From: Fibrella forsythiae
GTDB taxonomy: Bacteria > Bacteroidota > Bacteroidia > Cytophagales > Spirosomataceae
Length of the DNA: 64,000 nucleotides
Direction of reading: 5' to 3'
NCBI RefSeq assembly: GCF_017353175.1
Contig: NZ_JAFMYW010000004.1
Coordinates: forward strand, 186,001 to 250,000
The notes under the pieces are model-generated. The model saw nothing but the letters and a program-made list of their open reading frames with translations, did not search any database and was not told the origin of the DNA. A program made the position numbers and the translations under genes. This document shows, one piece after another, positions 17,810 to 26,607 of the stretch. Numbering within the stretch: position 1 is the first letter of the stretch; each line of letters begins with the position of its first letter.

Positions 17810-20800
17810 TCATTGCACAGCACCACCCATTTTAAACGTCTTCAAAGGACCGTCACACTCGCCAACAAGCACGTAATTACCTACACGCTTTACGTCGCGG
17901 ATATCGCCGTTGACGAATAGGCCGGATTGGGTCATGGGGACGGTTTCAAACTGGAAATTGCCTTTGTTCCGCAGCACCAGGCCGTGGTTCGCGTCTACTT
18001 TACCCAGGCGCAGGCGAAGTTTCGAGTTGTTGCCCATCAGCACCAGGTCTTTTTTGCCATCGTGATCCAGATCGTCGGCCAGGATGGCGAAGATGGGGGC
18101 GTATTGAGCAGATGGGGGTAAATTGTGCGGTACAAACTGCCCATTCTGATTTTCCAGCACCAGCGTCCGGGTTTCGTTTATCTCTCGTTTCTGAGCCCGT
18201 TCCAGCACCGACGGATCGAAGAATTGATCGAGTGTGGCGGTTGAATACGAGGCGTAGGTCTGAAACGTCCGGCGCAGGCTCGTTACCTGATCACCTATTT
18301 CATCGCGGGTATGTGCCGGGTAGGCCTTACCCTGAATGTAGTAGGTCATGAAACAGTCGATAACCCCATTCTGATCGAAATCTTCGTACACCATCGTAGC
18401 CGGTTCAGCGGTGGTAGCCCGGAACTGCGTGTTCTGACCAATATTCCCGACGATCAGGTCCTCATCGCCATCACCATCCAGATCAGCTTTTTCCACGCGG
18501 TTCCACCAGCCCAGGAGCGTCTTTTGCTCACCGGAGTCTTCTGTTTTCAGTTGGCCCATGCTGTTGTGCAACACAGTCACGGGCATCCACTCGCCCACGA
18601 CAACCAGATCGGGCCAGCCATCGTGATCCACGTCGGTGGTGATGGCGTCGGTCACCAGGCCCAGCTTGCCTAAAGATTTGGGGGTAAAATGGGCCTGGCC
18701 GTCGTTGAGCAGCAATAGGCTTTCCTCAACCAACGGATATCGGTTTGGCCGAACGAAGCCGCCGACGAACAGATCCATATCACCGTCACGGTCAACGTCA
18801 AGGGCTGTCACGCACGAACCATTGATTTTGTCTTCCGGCAGCGCGGCTGGCACAAGCTTACCGTTTTCGTTGAGCCAGAGTTGATCGGGTAGTTCGCTAA
18901 AATCCCGGATACTGTACCCGCCATTCACGACAAACAGATCGGGTCGCTTGTCGCCATTAAAGTCAGCTAACACCGCATCAGCATTTTTGCGGGGGGCAGT
19001 ACCGGGGGCTTGGGGCAGGGGGCTTGGGGTAAAAGTACCCTTCGCCTCAAGCAACAACGTACCTGGCTTTTCGGGCGTGCCGCATACGTACGCATCCGGT
19101 TGCCCGTCGCCGTTCACATCGCCTACTGCCATGCGCGGACCAGCATACGAATACTGCTCAGGCAGCATCAACTGCCGCTCAAAATCATTAACCGGAGCAA
19201 TGGTGTGCACATAGTCTGGGGCGGCAGGAAGCTCCGTAAACAACGTAGGGCTATCTGGCGGGGCAGCCGCTTGTGCGAGAGACGCGCCTGCTTTTGCATA
19301 ATAGATCGTTAGCGTTTGGTCAGCGCTGGCGTTGGGTACGTTGTCGATACGTCCGTCGGGCCAGCGTACCTGGATGCGCGTTGGTTTTTCGCCGGCGGGA
19401 AGACCAAACAGCAGCGCGTCGTGGCTGGCCGACAGGTAACCGCGTGTGGGGTAATTTTCCTGTGTTTGCGTCTGTCCACCGTTATCAACTGTTACCGTGG
19501 CGCCAATGCCGAATAGATTGGCGGGCGGGCCTTTCAGCTTTATTTTCAGGAAATGGCCCTCCTTCTGGTCACGTTCCGTGTTGCGGTAAATGCGGGCGGG
19601 CTCGTTCAGGTTATTGGTGATTAGGTCCAGGTCACCGTCGTTGTCAAGATCGGCGTAGGCGCAGCCGTTCGAGCGCGTATTTTCGTCGAAACCCCACTCT
19701 TTCTGTCGGTTCTGAAACGCTACGCTATCAGGCTGCGGGCCGCTCACGTTCCTGAAAATGTAGTTCTTGGTAGGCGTCGAGGGCATCTGCTTCAACTGAT
19801 CCAGCAGCGAGGTGCCTTTCTGCATCTGCTCTTCGTCGCTGAGGTATTTGGTAAAGTCGGCGTTGGTCAGGTCGCGACCGAGGCCATTGCTGACGAACAG
19901 ATCTTTACGGCCGTCCAAATCAAAATCGGCGAGCAGTGCGCCCCAACTCCAGTCGGTTGCCGATACACCGGCCAATTGCCCTACCTCCGCGAAGTGGCCC
20001 GAGCCACCCGGCGTTTGCTGGTTGATCTGGAGCATATTCCGCATGTTCTGATGCCAGAAGCCGTTTTTCAGTTGCGCCTGATATACCTGCCAGTTATCGG
20101 GCCAGATCAGCAGTTTCTGGCGGGCATTATCTTCGGGCAACATGTCGAGCGTGAAAATGTCGGGGCGGGTATCATTGTTCACGTCGGCAATATCGACGCC
20201 CATTGCCGAGTACGACGTGTGATTGATCCGTTCACGAAGTTCATCCCGGAAGGCCGACCCGGTAGCGTTTGTACCACGCTGGTTAATGTACAAATAATCG
20301 TCCTCAACAAAGTCATTCGCCACATACACGTCGGGCCAGCCATCGCCATTGGCGTCAGTCACCGACACGCCAAGCCCGAACCCAAGCGGATTGCCCTTAA
20401 TGCCCTCCGATTCAGAAACGTCAACGAAATGCCCACCATCATTCCGAAACAGTTTATCGCCTGCGTTGTAGTCGCGTTCGGCACGCATGACGGCGGCTTC
20501 TTTCCGCTGGTAATTCTTCAGGTTATGATTGATCAGGAAACAGTCAAGGTCACCGTCGCGGTCATAATCGAAGAAGTTGGCCTGTACGGAGTAGCCCGAA
20601 TCGGCAAGGCCGTATTCAGCGGCACGTTCGGTAAATGTAGGTACCGCACCGGCGGACTGGTTGCCGGGGCCAGTATGATTATTGATAAACAACTGATTCC
20701 GGCGGAGCGAATCGGGCCGCATGCCTGAGTAGCACACGTAGATATCGAGCCAGCCATCGGCGTTTACATCAGCCAGTGTGACACCCGTTTTCCAGCCTCC

Positions 20801-21142
20801 TGCCCGACCGGCCACACCTGCTGTTGCGGTAATATCCGTAAATTTTAAGGGTACTGCCTTGCCCGATTTCGCAGTGTCGCTTTCGTTCAGGAATAGCTTA
20901 TTCGGTACCTGATTCCCCGTAAAGTAGAGGTCAACACGGCCATCGTTGTTCAGGTCGCCAGCGGCTACACCGGCACCGTTGTAGAAATACTCGAACGACA
21001 GAATGTTCTCTTGTTCAGTCTCCTGCAACATATTGGCAAACGAAAGCCCGGTCTGCGCCGGATCAGTTTTTTCAAACAGCGTGCTTTCGTTGTTACAGCC
21101 GAGACAGGCAACAAGAATCAGTAGAAATACGGCAGGTTTCAT
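17810..21142 (-). CDS. Giant surface lipoprotein: VCBS/FG-GAP repeats with ASPIC/UnbV domain, copy 2
   Basis: 1110 residues from the ATG at 21142, which gives MKPAVFLLILVACLGC and a lipobox with Cys16. A longer in-frame start at 21262 would run through a palindromic repeat and is rejected. The layout matches copy 1: N-terminal calcium-loop array (FEYFYNGAGVAAGDLNNDGRVDLYF onward), ASPIC/UnbV at about 544-611 (GIGATVTV then VRWPDGRIDNV) and a second array to the C-terminus. The protein shares with its two relatives the mature N-terminal motif LFE..D....G..F. A Pro-rich stretch (TPSPLPQAPGTAPR) coded at about 18990-19036 coincides with a G-rich direct repeat in the DNA. SusD lies upstream. Confidence 0.9.
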   Translation of the reverse strand: MKPAVFLLILVACLGCNNESTLFEKTDPAQTGLSFANMLQETEQENILSFEYFYNGAGVAAGDLNNDGRVDLYFTGNQVPNKLFLNESDTAKSGKAVPLKFTDITATAGVAGRAGGWKTGVTLADVNADGWLDIYVCYSGMRPDSLRRNQLFINNHTGPGNQSAGAVPTFTERAAEYGLADSGYSVQANFFDYDRDGDLDCFLINHNLKNYQRKEAAVMRAERDYNAGDKLFRNDGGHFVDVSESEGIKGNPLGFGLGVSVTDANGDGWPDVYVANDFVEDDYLYINQRGTNATGSAFRDELRERINHTSYSAMGVDIADVNNDTRPDIFTLDMLPEDNARQKLLIWPDNWQVYQAQLKNGFWHQNMRNMLQINQQTPGGSGHFAEVGQLAGVSATDWSWGALLADFDLDGRKDLFVSNGLGRDLTNADFTKYLSDEEQMQKGTSLLDQLKQMPSTPTKNYIFRNVSGPQPDSVAFQNRQKEWGFDENTRSNGCAYADLDNDGDLDLITNNLNEPARIYRNTERDQKEGHFLKIKLKGPPANLFGIGATVTVDNGGQTQTQENYPTRGYLSASHDALLFGLPAGEKPTRIQVRWPDGRIDNVPNASADQTLTIYYAKAGASLAQAAAPPDSPTLFTELPAAPDYVHTIAPVNDFERQLMLPEQYSYAGPRMAVGDVNGDGQPDAYVCGTPEKPGTLLLEAKGTFTPSPLPQAPGTAPRKNADAVLADFNGDKRPDLFVVNGGYSIRDFSELPDQLWLNENGKLVPAALPEDKINGSCVTALDVDRDGDMDLFVGGFVRPNRYPLVEESLLLLNDGQAHFTPKSLGKLGLVTDAITTDVDHDGWPDLVVVGEWMPVTVLHNSMGQLKTEDSGEQKTLLGWWNRVEKADLDGDGDEDLIVGNIGQNTQFRATTAEPATMVYEDFDQNGVIDCFMTYYIQGKAYPAHTRDEIGDQVTSLRRTFQTYASYSTATLDQFFDPSVLERAQKREINETRTLVLENQNGQFVPHNLPPSAQYAPIFAILADDLDHDGKKDLVLMGNNSKLRLRLGKVDANHGLVLRNKGNFQFETVPMTQSGLFVNGDIRDVKRVGNYVLVGECDGPLKTFKMGGAVQ

Positions 21143-21174
21143 AGGTACGTAAAGATACGGCCTGAATTGTAGAT

Positions 21175-21368
21175 ATGTAGGGGCGACCCTTGCAGCCGCC
21201 CGCTTTCGGACGCGACCGAGGGGCCGCCCACTCGCGACAGCAACGTACCTAAGGTTATGCAAAAAGAGCCGCTACATCTGGTGTAACGGCTCTTTCTATT
21301 AAACAATTGCTGTCGCGAGGTGGGCGGCCGCGGTCGAAAGCGGGCGGTCGCAAGGGCCGCCCCTACAT
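21175..21368. repeat. Nested long inverted repeat around a terminator
   Basis: Imperfect arms of about 60-69 bp (21175-21243 and 21308-21368; outer end ATGTAGGGGCG, inner end TCGCGACAGCAA) enclose a separate hairpin. GC content is high, unlike the flanks. It lies in the gap between susD (21409) and VCBS copy 2, both on the minus strand. The left arm contains a false N-terminal extension of the VCBS reading frame. Confidence 0.88.
21263..21295 (-). terminator. Hairpin after susD inside the nested repeat
   Basis: Stem AAAGAGCCG (21263-21271) pairs with CGGCTCTTT (21287-21295), extended by a mismatched GTTACAC-like pair. On the minus strand it follows the SusD stop by about 110 bp. A plausible intrinsic terminator or processing hairpin. 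Confidence 0.6.
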
Positions 21369-21408
21369 ATTAACGATTCGGCCAACACATCAATGATTCG
21401 ACCTATTT

Positions 21409-23004
21409 TCAATACCCTGCGTTCTGTGGTTGCAGGTTCGGGTTGCTGTCGATTGCCTGTTGTGGGAATGGGAACAGCACAGCTGTATCAGGCGACTTTG
21501 TTGGGCGCTGATCAACCGGGTTCAGGAACGTACCAAAGCGAATAGCATCGCTCCGGCGCCAGCCTTCCCAGTACAATTCACGACCACGTTCGGCCAGAAT
21601 AGCCGTCAGATCAACCGTTGCCAGTGTTGTAGCACCGCGCGTTGTCCGCAGGTTATTGACGATCGTAGTAGCAGTCTGGCCTTGTGGGTCAGTACCACCA
21701 CGCGCAATGGCCTCAGCTTTCATCAGCAGCACATCGGCGTAGCGAAGCAGGATGTAATCGTTGGTTGGGTTGTTATAGGTTGTTGGGTTAGGCAGGTATT
21801 TAATAACCCGGATACCATTCACCTCATTGGCCAAACCAATATTCACGTTCGGTGTAAACACCAGCGGGTTACCGCTACGGTCTTTCAAAGGAACCAGTGC
21901 TGTGGTACCGGCAGCAGGCGGACCATACTGCTGACCTACCTGGAAACCAGCTGTTAAACCAGTGATTGGGGTCAGGTCAGATGGTTGCGCTGAGCGGCGT
22001 TCGTCATTGGCTTCAAAACTATTGTAGAAATCGGCCAGCGTAGTGAAACCGTTCCAGGCACCAATGTATTGGTTGTAGTGCTCGGTCATGAAGTACCGGT
22101 TCTGAACGCTACCAGGCTGAGCCGTCGACGTGTTCTGAATGGTAAAGATCATTTCGCTTGAGCGTTGATCGTTATCCCAGTGGAAGTTATCGAAGTATTT
22201 CCCTTTCGCATTCAGGGCGAAAGCCGTGTTGGCAATCACCTGATTCGAGAAGTAAACCGCCGAATCCATATCAGCCTTCGCGAACGTATAGGGTCCGGCT
22301 GGCGATGATGGGTTCTGGTTGTATACCGCCCGGTTCAGGTACATTTTAGCCAGCATAGCAGCAGCCGCTTCTTTCGTAGCCACGTTTGCTGTTGCTTTTG
22401 TGTAGGTTGGCAATACAGCAAAAGCAGCCCGCAAGTCGCTGATCACATAGTTGGATGCAGCCTGACGAGTCAATACCTGCGGATTGGCATCAGCGGCATC
22501 GGTTACCTGACGAACAGGCGTACGACCAAATAAGTCGACGATGTACGATGTGAAGAAACCACGCAGGAAACGAGCCTGAGCAACCAACTGGGCGTTTGAA
22601 CCAGCAGCGTAGACAGCCTGCGTAGCCCGGAAAGCACCCGTATTCATGTCGTTCCAGGCATTCAGTACTTCTGTGTGCTGCGAATCCCAGGTGTGCTGGT
22701 GCAGTTTGCGCCATACGCCGAAGTCATCCCAGTCAGTACCACGGGTTGGTCCCATCATTTCATCCGACGAATGCTCTTCCAGCGCGTAGGTACGTCCCTG
22801 GCTGTTGGCAATGACGTTTAGGGCCTGATAAGCCCCCTGTAAAGTTGCTGTTGGGTCCAGTGTGATAGACCCCTGTTTGGCATCGGTTGATGATAAGGCA
22901 CCATACACCTTGTCATCGAGATTTGTACAGCCATTGATGCCCGCTCCACCTACCAGTACGGTAGCAGTTAGCAAGCCAATGGTCCGATATTTTGAAAAGT
23001 TCAT
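21409..23004 (-). CDS. SusD/RagB nutrient-binding lipoprotein (cassette 2)
   Basis: 531 residues with lipobox GINGC (Cys26). It has the TPR-type SusD core (FLRGFFTSYIVDLFGRTPV at about 145-163) and the conserved end: LLRYADVLLMKAEAIARGG, ILAERGRELYWEGWRRSDAIRFG, and LFPFPQQAIDSNPNLQPQNAGY. It is the partner of the SusC encoded about 100 bp upstream and is clearly paralogous to the SusD at 30763 (shared TRGxDWxDxGVWR.L.QHTWD motif). The palindrome at 23039-23086 lies between it and susC. Confidence 0.95.
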   Translation of the reverse strand: MNFSKYRTIGLLTATVLVGGAGINGCTNLDDKVYGALSSTDAKQGSITLDPTATLQGAYQALNVIANSQGRTYALEEHSSDEMMGPTRGTDWDDFGVWRKLHQHTWDSQHTEVLNAWNDMNTGAFRATQAVYAAGSNAQLVAQARFLRGFFTSYIVDLFGRTPVRQVTDAADANPQVLTRQAASNYVISDLRAAFAVLPTYTKATANVATKEAAAAMLAKMYLNRAVYNQNPSSPAGPYTFAKADMDSAVYFSNQVIANTAFALNAKGKYFDNFHWDNDQRSSEMIFTIQNTSTAQPGSVQNRYFMTEHYNQYIGAWNGFTTLADFYNSFEANDERRSAQPSDLTPITGLTAGFQVGQQYGPPAAGTTALVPLKDRSGNPLVFTPNVNIGLANEVNGIRVIKYLPNPTTYNNPTNDYILLRYADVLLMKAEAIARGGTDPQGQTATTIVNNLRTTRGATTLATVDLTAILAERGRELYWEGWRRSDAIRFGTFLNPVDQRPTKSPDTAVLFPFPQQAIDSNPNLQPQNAGY

Positions 23005-23038
23005 GTTTTTTTTGACTAAAATGTTCTGTTGATGCCTG

Positions 23039-23086
23039 CTCGTATGTACCAGATAATATGAAAATAATACTATTTATACATACGAG
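23039..23086. repeat. AT-rich inverted repeat in the susC-susD gap
   Basis: Arms CTCGTATGTA (23039-23048) and TACATACGAG (23077-23086) with an AT-rich loop. It is placed between susC (23107) and susD (23004) in the same transcript, where a hairpin could set the relative amount of the two proteins. Arm length is short, so this is only a moderate call. Confidence 0.55.
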
Positions 23087-23106
23087 ACAGAGCTCATACT
23101 GGTTGC

Positions 23107-26100
23107 TTAGAATCCAACATTTAATCCCAGCGTAACCGTGCGGGGCGTTGGGTATGGCGTGTAATCGATGCCCAGTGACGGAATACCGTTGCCGTTACCA
23201 TTGTATGTCACGGTGTTTACGTCTGGGTTCAGACCCGTATAGCCCGTGAAAATGAACAGGTTCTGACCGGTCAGTGACAGCGATAGCGACTTGGCAAAAC
23301 CACCGCTCGGCAATTCAAACCGGCGCGATAGCGTCAGGTTGGTGATCCGAACATAATCACTGCTTTCCAGGAAGCGAGTCGATACCGAAGCCGGGTTCAA
23401 GCCATTCTCATTGCTGTTGGCCACTTCGTAGGTCACGTTACGAGCGTTCTTGAGGGCACCTTTAGCAAACAGGGCGTTGGCCGTGTTGTTGTAGATTTTA
23501 CCACCAAACTGACCGTTCACGAACAGGCTGGCTGTCCAGAGGCCAAATGTGAAGTTGTTGGTCAAACCTAAACGCAGTTTGGCAAATGGGCTGCCCTGAT
23601 ACGTGGCTGCGCCATTATCGGCATAGGTTGAATAGCCGTTCGAATCAAAACCGGTGAACTTAGGAATGAAGAACGAGAACGGTGCATAACCATCGGTGAT
23701 ACGCTCTGCATAGGCACCCGACAGACCCTGACCGCTAATCGCACCAACGGCCTGGTTTGTTCCGATACCGTTTGCTTTGATGTCAAGCGTAGTCAGGTTG
23801 AACACGGCTTCCCAGCCAAATTGTTGCGTTTGTGCCACCTGACCAATCAGATTCAACTCGATACCCTGGCTGACAATTTCGCCTGGCAGGTTGATCCATT
23901 TGTAGCTAACTGGTGCAGGTTGTGCGTAGAACACTTGTAGCAGTGTGTTCGAACCAGCACGGTGGTAGTAATCGATCGAACCCGACAAACGACCTTTCAA
24001 CACGCTGAAATCGATACCAGCGCCCGTTGTGGTGTTCTGCTCCCATTTCAGGTCAGGGTTCGGGTTGTTCTGCTGAATCTGCGAACCTGTGTTGTTGTAC
24101 GTATAGATGATCTTCGACGCACCACCGGCAAAATCCTGATTACCCACAATACCATAGTTGGCCCGGATTTTCAGGTCATCGAAAACCCCTTTCGGAATAA
24201 AGCTCTCCTGCGAAATACGCCACGCACCGGCCAGCGATGGGAACGTACCGTATTTATTGTTGATCCCGAAACGTGACGATCCGTCGACCCGTACGGTAGC
24301 CGTCAACAGGTACTTCTCATTCCAGTTGTAGTTGGCCCGGCCAAAGTACGACTGGAGGTCGTTCTGCCCACGCGATGAACCACCACCAATGGCCGTTCCA
24401 GTCAGGGTGTTGGCAGCTCCGATGTTGTCGGTGTATGAGATAATCGATTCGTTGAAGGGGAACCGGCTGGCCGCCAGGTAACTCGTTGTTGTACCAAATG
24501 TCTGGTAAGCAAAACCCGCTACGGCATCAAGCGTACCAGGGCCGAGTTTCCGGTTGTAGTTCGCCGTATATTCAACCAGTTTCGACAGACGATTCAGGTT
24601 ATTGATATACGCTGCTCCGCCCAGACCCGTTACTGGATCGGCAAAAACCTGGTTGGTCACTGAACCAAGTGGTACAGAAAACTGACCGTTCAACCGTGAA
24701 TCGATCGAAGTAGTACGGGTCGACGTTGAGTTATCAACACCGAAGTTTGCTTTCAGCGATAAGCCGTCTGTTACAAACCAGGTGGCGCTAACGTTTGCCA
24801 GCGTGCGGTTGGTTACGCTCTTATCATGGTACAGATCCAGCATGGCGCGTGGGTTACGGTACGAACCACCAGCTAGCTGATAGTATGAAGCCGTATCGCT
24901 GCTGTTGCGGAAAACAGGGTAGGTTGGGTTAGCGCCAATCATGGCACCAAACAGGTTACCCAACGCACCAGCCTGGTTACCGGTCATGGCATACTGGTCA
25001 GTTACGTTCGACGTAGTAGCATTTACAGCCAGTGTTACCTTCTTGTTGAAGATATCCTGCGAGGCGTTGATACGACCCGTAACACGCTGCTGACCAGTAC
25101 CTTTCACTAAACCCTGCTGATCCTGATAACCCAATGAGAACAGATAACGCGTGTTATCGTTACCACCGCCGAAACTGGCGTTATAGATCTGCGAAATGCT
25201 GGTCCGCAGAATCTCTTTCTGCCAGTCAGTGTTAGCTTTCGCGTTTACCGTCGCGAGTGTAGCGTCGCCGCCGGCTTTCGTTACACCCGCCAGAAAATCA
25301 GCAGCAGAGAGGAGATCGTATCGCTTCAGTGTTGACGAAACCGCGCCTGACGCCGAGAAATTTAACTGTGGGGCACCGGCCTTTCCTTTGCGCGTTGTGA
25401 TCAGCACAACACCGTTGGCACCCCGTGCCCCATAAATAGCGGCGGCCGAGGCGTCTTTCAGTACCGAAATGTTCTCGATGTCGCTCGGGTTCAGGAAGGA
25501 CAATGGGTTACGCGCCGTTGTAGTACCCGTACCGAAGTCGGGTGTACCGCTGCTGAAATCGCCACCGTCGAGGGGAACCCCATCGATAACGTACAGAGGT
25601 GTGTTACCACCACGCAACGATACTGCACCCCGAATCTGGATGTTGTTGGCCGCACCTGGCTCACCGCTGGCTGGCGTGATTTGTACACCCGCCACGCGGC
25701 CCTGTAACAGTTGCTCAGGCGACGTGATCACCCCTTTGTTAAAATCTTTGGGCCCTAGCGTGGCTACTGATCCTGTTACGTCTTTGGCTTTTTGCGTACC
25801 ATAACCTACCACCACTACTTCGCTCAGAGTCTTGTTATCTTCAGCGAGCGAGATGTTAACTGTTTGCCGGTTGCCTACGGTTACTTCCTGCGGCGTGTAA
25901 CCAATTGAGCTAAATACCAGCACCGACGTTGGGCCAACACCAGTTAGTCTATAATTTCCATCGGCATCAGTAGTTATACCCCGTGTCTGTCCTTTAACCT
26001 GTACAGTAACGCCTGGCAGACCAATACCGGCCCCTGCGTCGGTTACTTTACCGGAAACGGTCGCTTCCTGGGCAAACGCGAAGGAAACAGTGAAGAGCAT

Positions 26101-26205
26101 CAGCAGCGTAAAAACTGCCTTCCATAGGTTAGCAGGTGTATTGACTCCCGGCTTGTGGCTGGAGTCAACAACCTGACCCACTGTTGAGTAGGGTTTGTCG
26201 TTCAT
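23107..26205 (-). CDS. SusC/RagA TonB-linked outer membrane protein (cassette 2)
   Basis: 1032 residues, no STN domain. The N-terminus has about 28 polar residues before the signal core (WKAVFTLLMLFTVSFAFAQ). The CNA-B domain follows at about 48-125 (VSGKVTDAGAGIGLPGVTVQVKG), then the SusC motif LSEVVVVGYGTQ, the plug (about 140-260, ASAAAIYGARGANGVVLITTRKGKAG) and the barrel ending RTVTLGLNVGF. It resembles the SusC at 32293 along its whole length, including the odd M(N/D)xxxYS N-terminus, which supports gene duplication. Without STN it should not signal to a FecR partner. Substrate unknown. Confidence 0.95.
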   Translation of the reverse strand: MNDKPYSTVGQVVDSSHKPGVNTPANLWKAVFTLLMLFTVSFAFAQEATVSGKVTDAGAGIGLPGVTVQVKGQTRGITTDADGNYRLTGVGPTSVLVFSSIGYTPQEVTVGNRQTVNISLAEDNKTLSEVVVVGYGTQKAKDVTGSVATLGPKDFNKGVITSPEQLLQGRVAGVQITPASGEPGAANNIQIRGAVSLRGGNTPLYVIDGVPLDGGDFSSGTPDFGTGTTTARNPLSFLNPSDIENISVLKDASAAAIYGARGANGVVLITTRKGKAGAPQLNFSASGAVSSTLKRYDLLSAADFLAGVTKAGGDATLATVNAKANTDWQKEILRTSISQIYNASFGGGNDNTRYLFSLGYQDQQGLVKGTGQQRVTGRINASQDIFNKKVTLAVNATTSNVTDQYAMTGNQAGALGNLFGAMIGANPTYPVFRNSSDTASYYQLAGGSYRNPRAMLDLYHDKSVTNRTLANVSATWFVTDGLSLKANFGVDNSTSTRTTSIDSRLNGQFSVPLGSVTNQVFADPVTGLGGAAYINNLNRLSKLVEYTANYNRKLGPGTLDAVAGFAYQTFGTTTSYLAASRFPFNESIISYTDNIGAANTLTGTAIGGGSSRGQNDLQSYFGRANYNWNEKYLLTATVRVDGSSRFGINNKYGTFPSLAGAWRISQESFIPKGVFDDLKIRANYGIVGNQDFAGGASKIIYTYNNTGSQIQQNNPNPDLKWEQNTTTGAGIDFSVLKGRLSGSIDYYHRAGSNTLLQVFYAQPAPVSYKWINLPGEIVSQGIELNLIGQVAQTQQFGWEAVFNLTTLDIKANGIGTNQAVGAISGQGLSGAYAERITDGYAPFSFFIPKFTGFDSNGYSTYADNGAATYQGSPFAKLRLGLTNNFTFGLWTASLFVNGQFGGKIYNNTANALFAKGALKNARNVTYEVANSNENGLNPASVSTRFLESSDYVRITNLTLSRRFELPSGGFAKSLSLSLTGQNLFIFTGYTGLNPDVNTVTYNGNGNGIPSLGIDYTPYPTPRTVTLGLNVGF

Positions 26206-26607
26206 AAAACGGTTGACTTGTTAAAAATGGTTTTTGACCACCTTCCTATCTCTTTGTTCTACAGACAAATAGACTAAATCAACTGAACAACAATGACGTT
26301 GGTAATGAGGCAATTGTAAATAGGTCACGTTGAGTATTGACTCCTTCTACTTTGTAATAGGACAAAGAAGGGTTGATCGATAGGGCAAATTACAATAGTA
26401 AGATTGAATAATTCAACAAAACACAAGCTTCTCTATTTAATATATTTTAACAATAGAGTTTATATAGTGTAATTAATTGTATTAATTTGACACAAAAGGG
26501 CCTGTCTTTGCGAAGACAGGCCCTTTATTATGAGCTACTTAACCAGTGTATTTATCTACATCTATAGATAGGTAAGTTTTGTAGAGCTTTCCTTAAACAG
26601 AGAAAAT
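26206..26607. other. Intergenic region upstream of susC (cassette 2)
   Basis: 402 bp without a gene, AT-rich. The minus strand contains TTGTAATTTG at about 26386-26395, which is also found at a similar distance (about 180 bp) before the paralogous susC (about 35495-35504); it may mark a promoter or operator. The end of the region holds the terminator at 26495-26526. No small gene was recognised. Confidence 0.5.
26495..26526 (-). terminator. Terminator after VCBS copy 3
   Basis: Perfect 14-bp stem AAAGGGCCTGTCTT (26495-26508) / AAGACAGGCCCTTT (26513-26526) with a TGCG loop. It follows the stop of the VCBS gene at 26608 on the minus strand, and separates the first cassette from the second. Confidence 0.85.

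Noticed and set aside
21143-21262. N-terminal extension of VCBS copy 2
   Set aside because: The extension (GRPLGRVRKRAAARVAP) is translated palindrome and sits before a perfect lipoprotein signal starting at 21142.
9963-21368. CRISPR array
   Set aside because: The repeats are isolated palindromes of different sequence and spacing, with no regular direct repeats and no cas genes.
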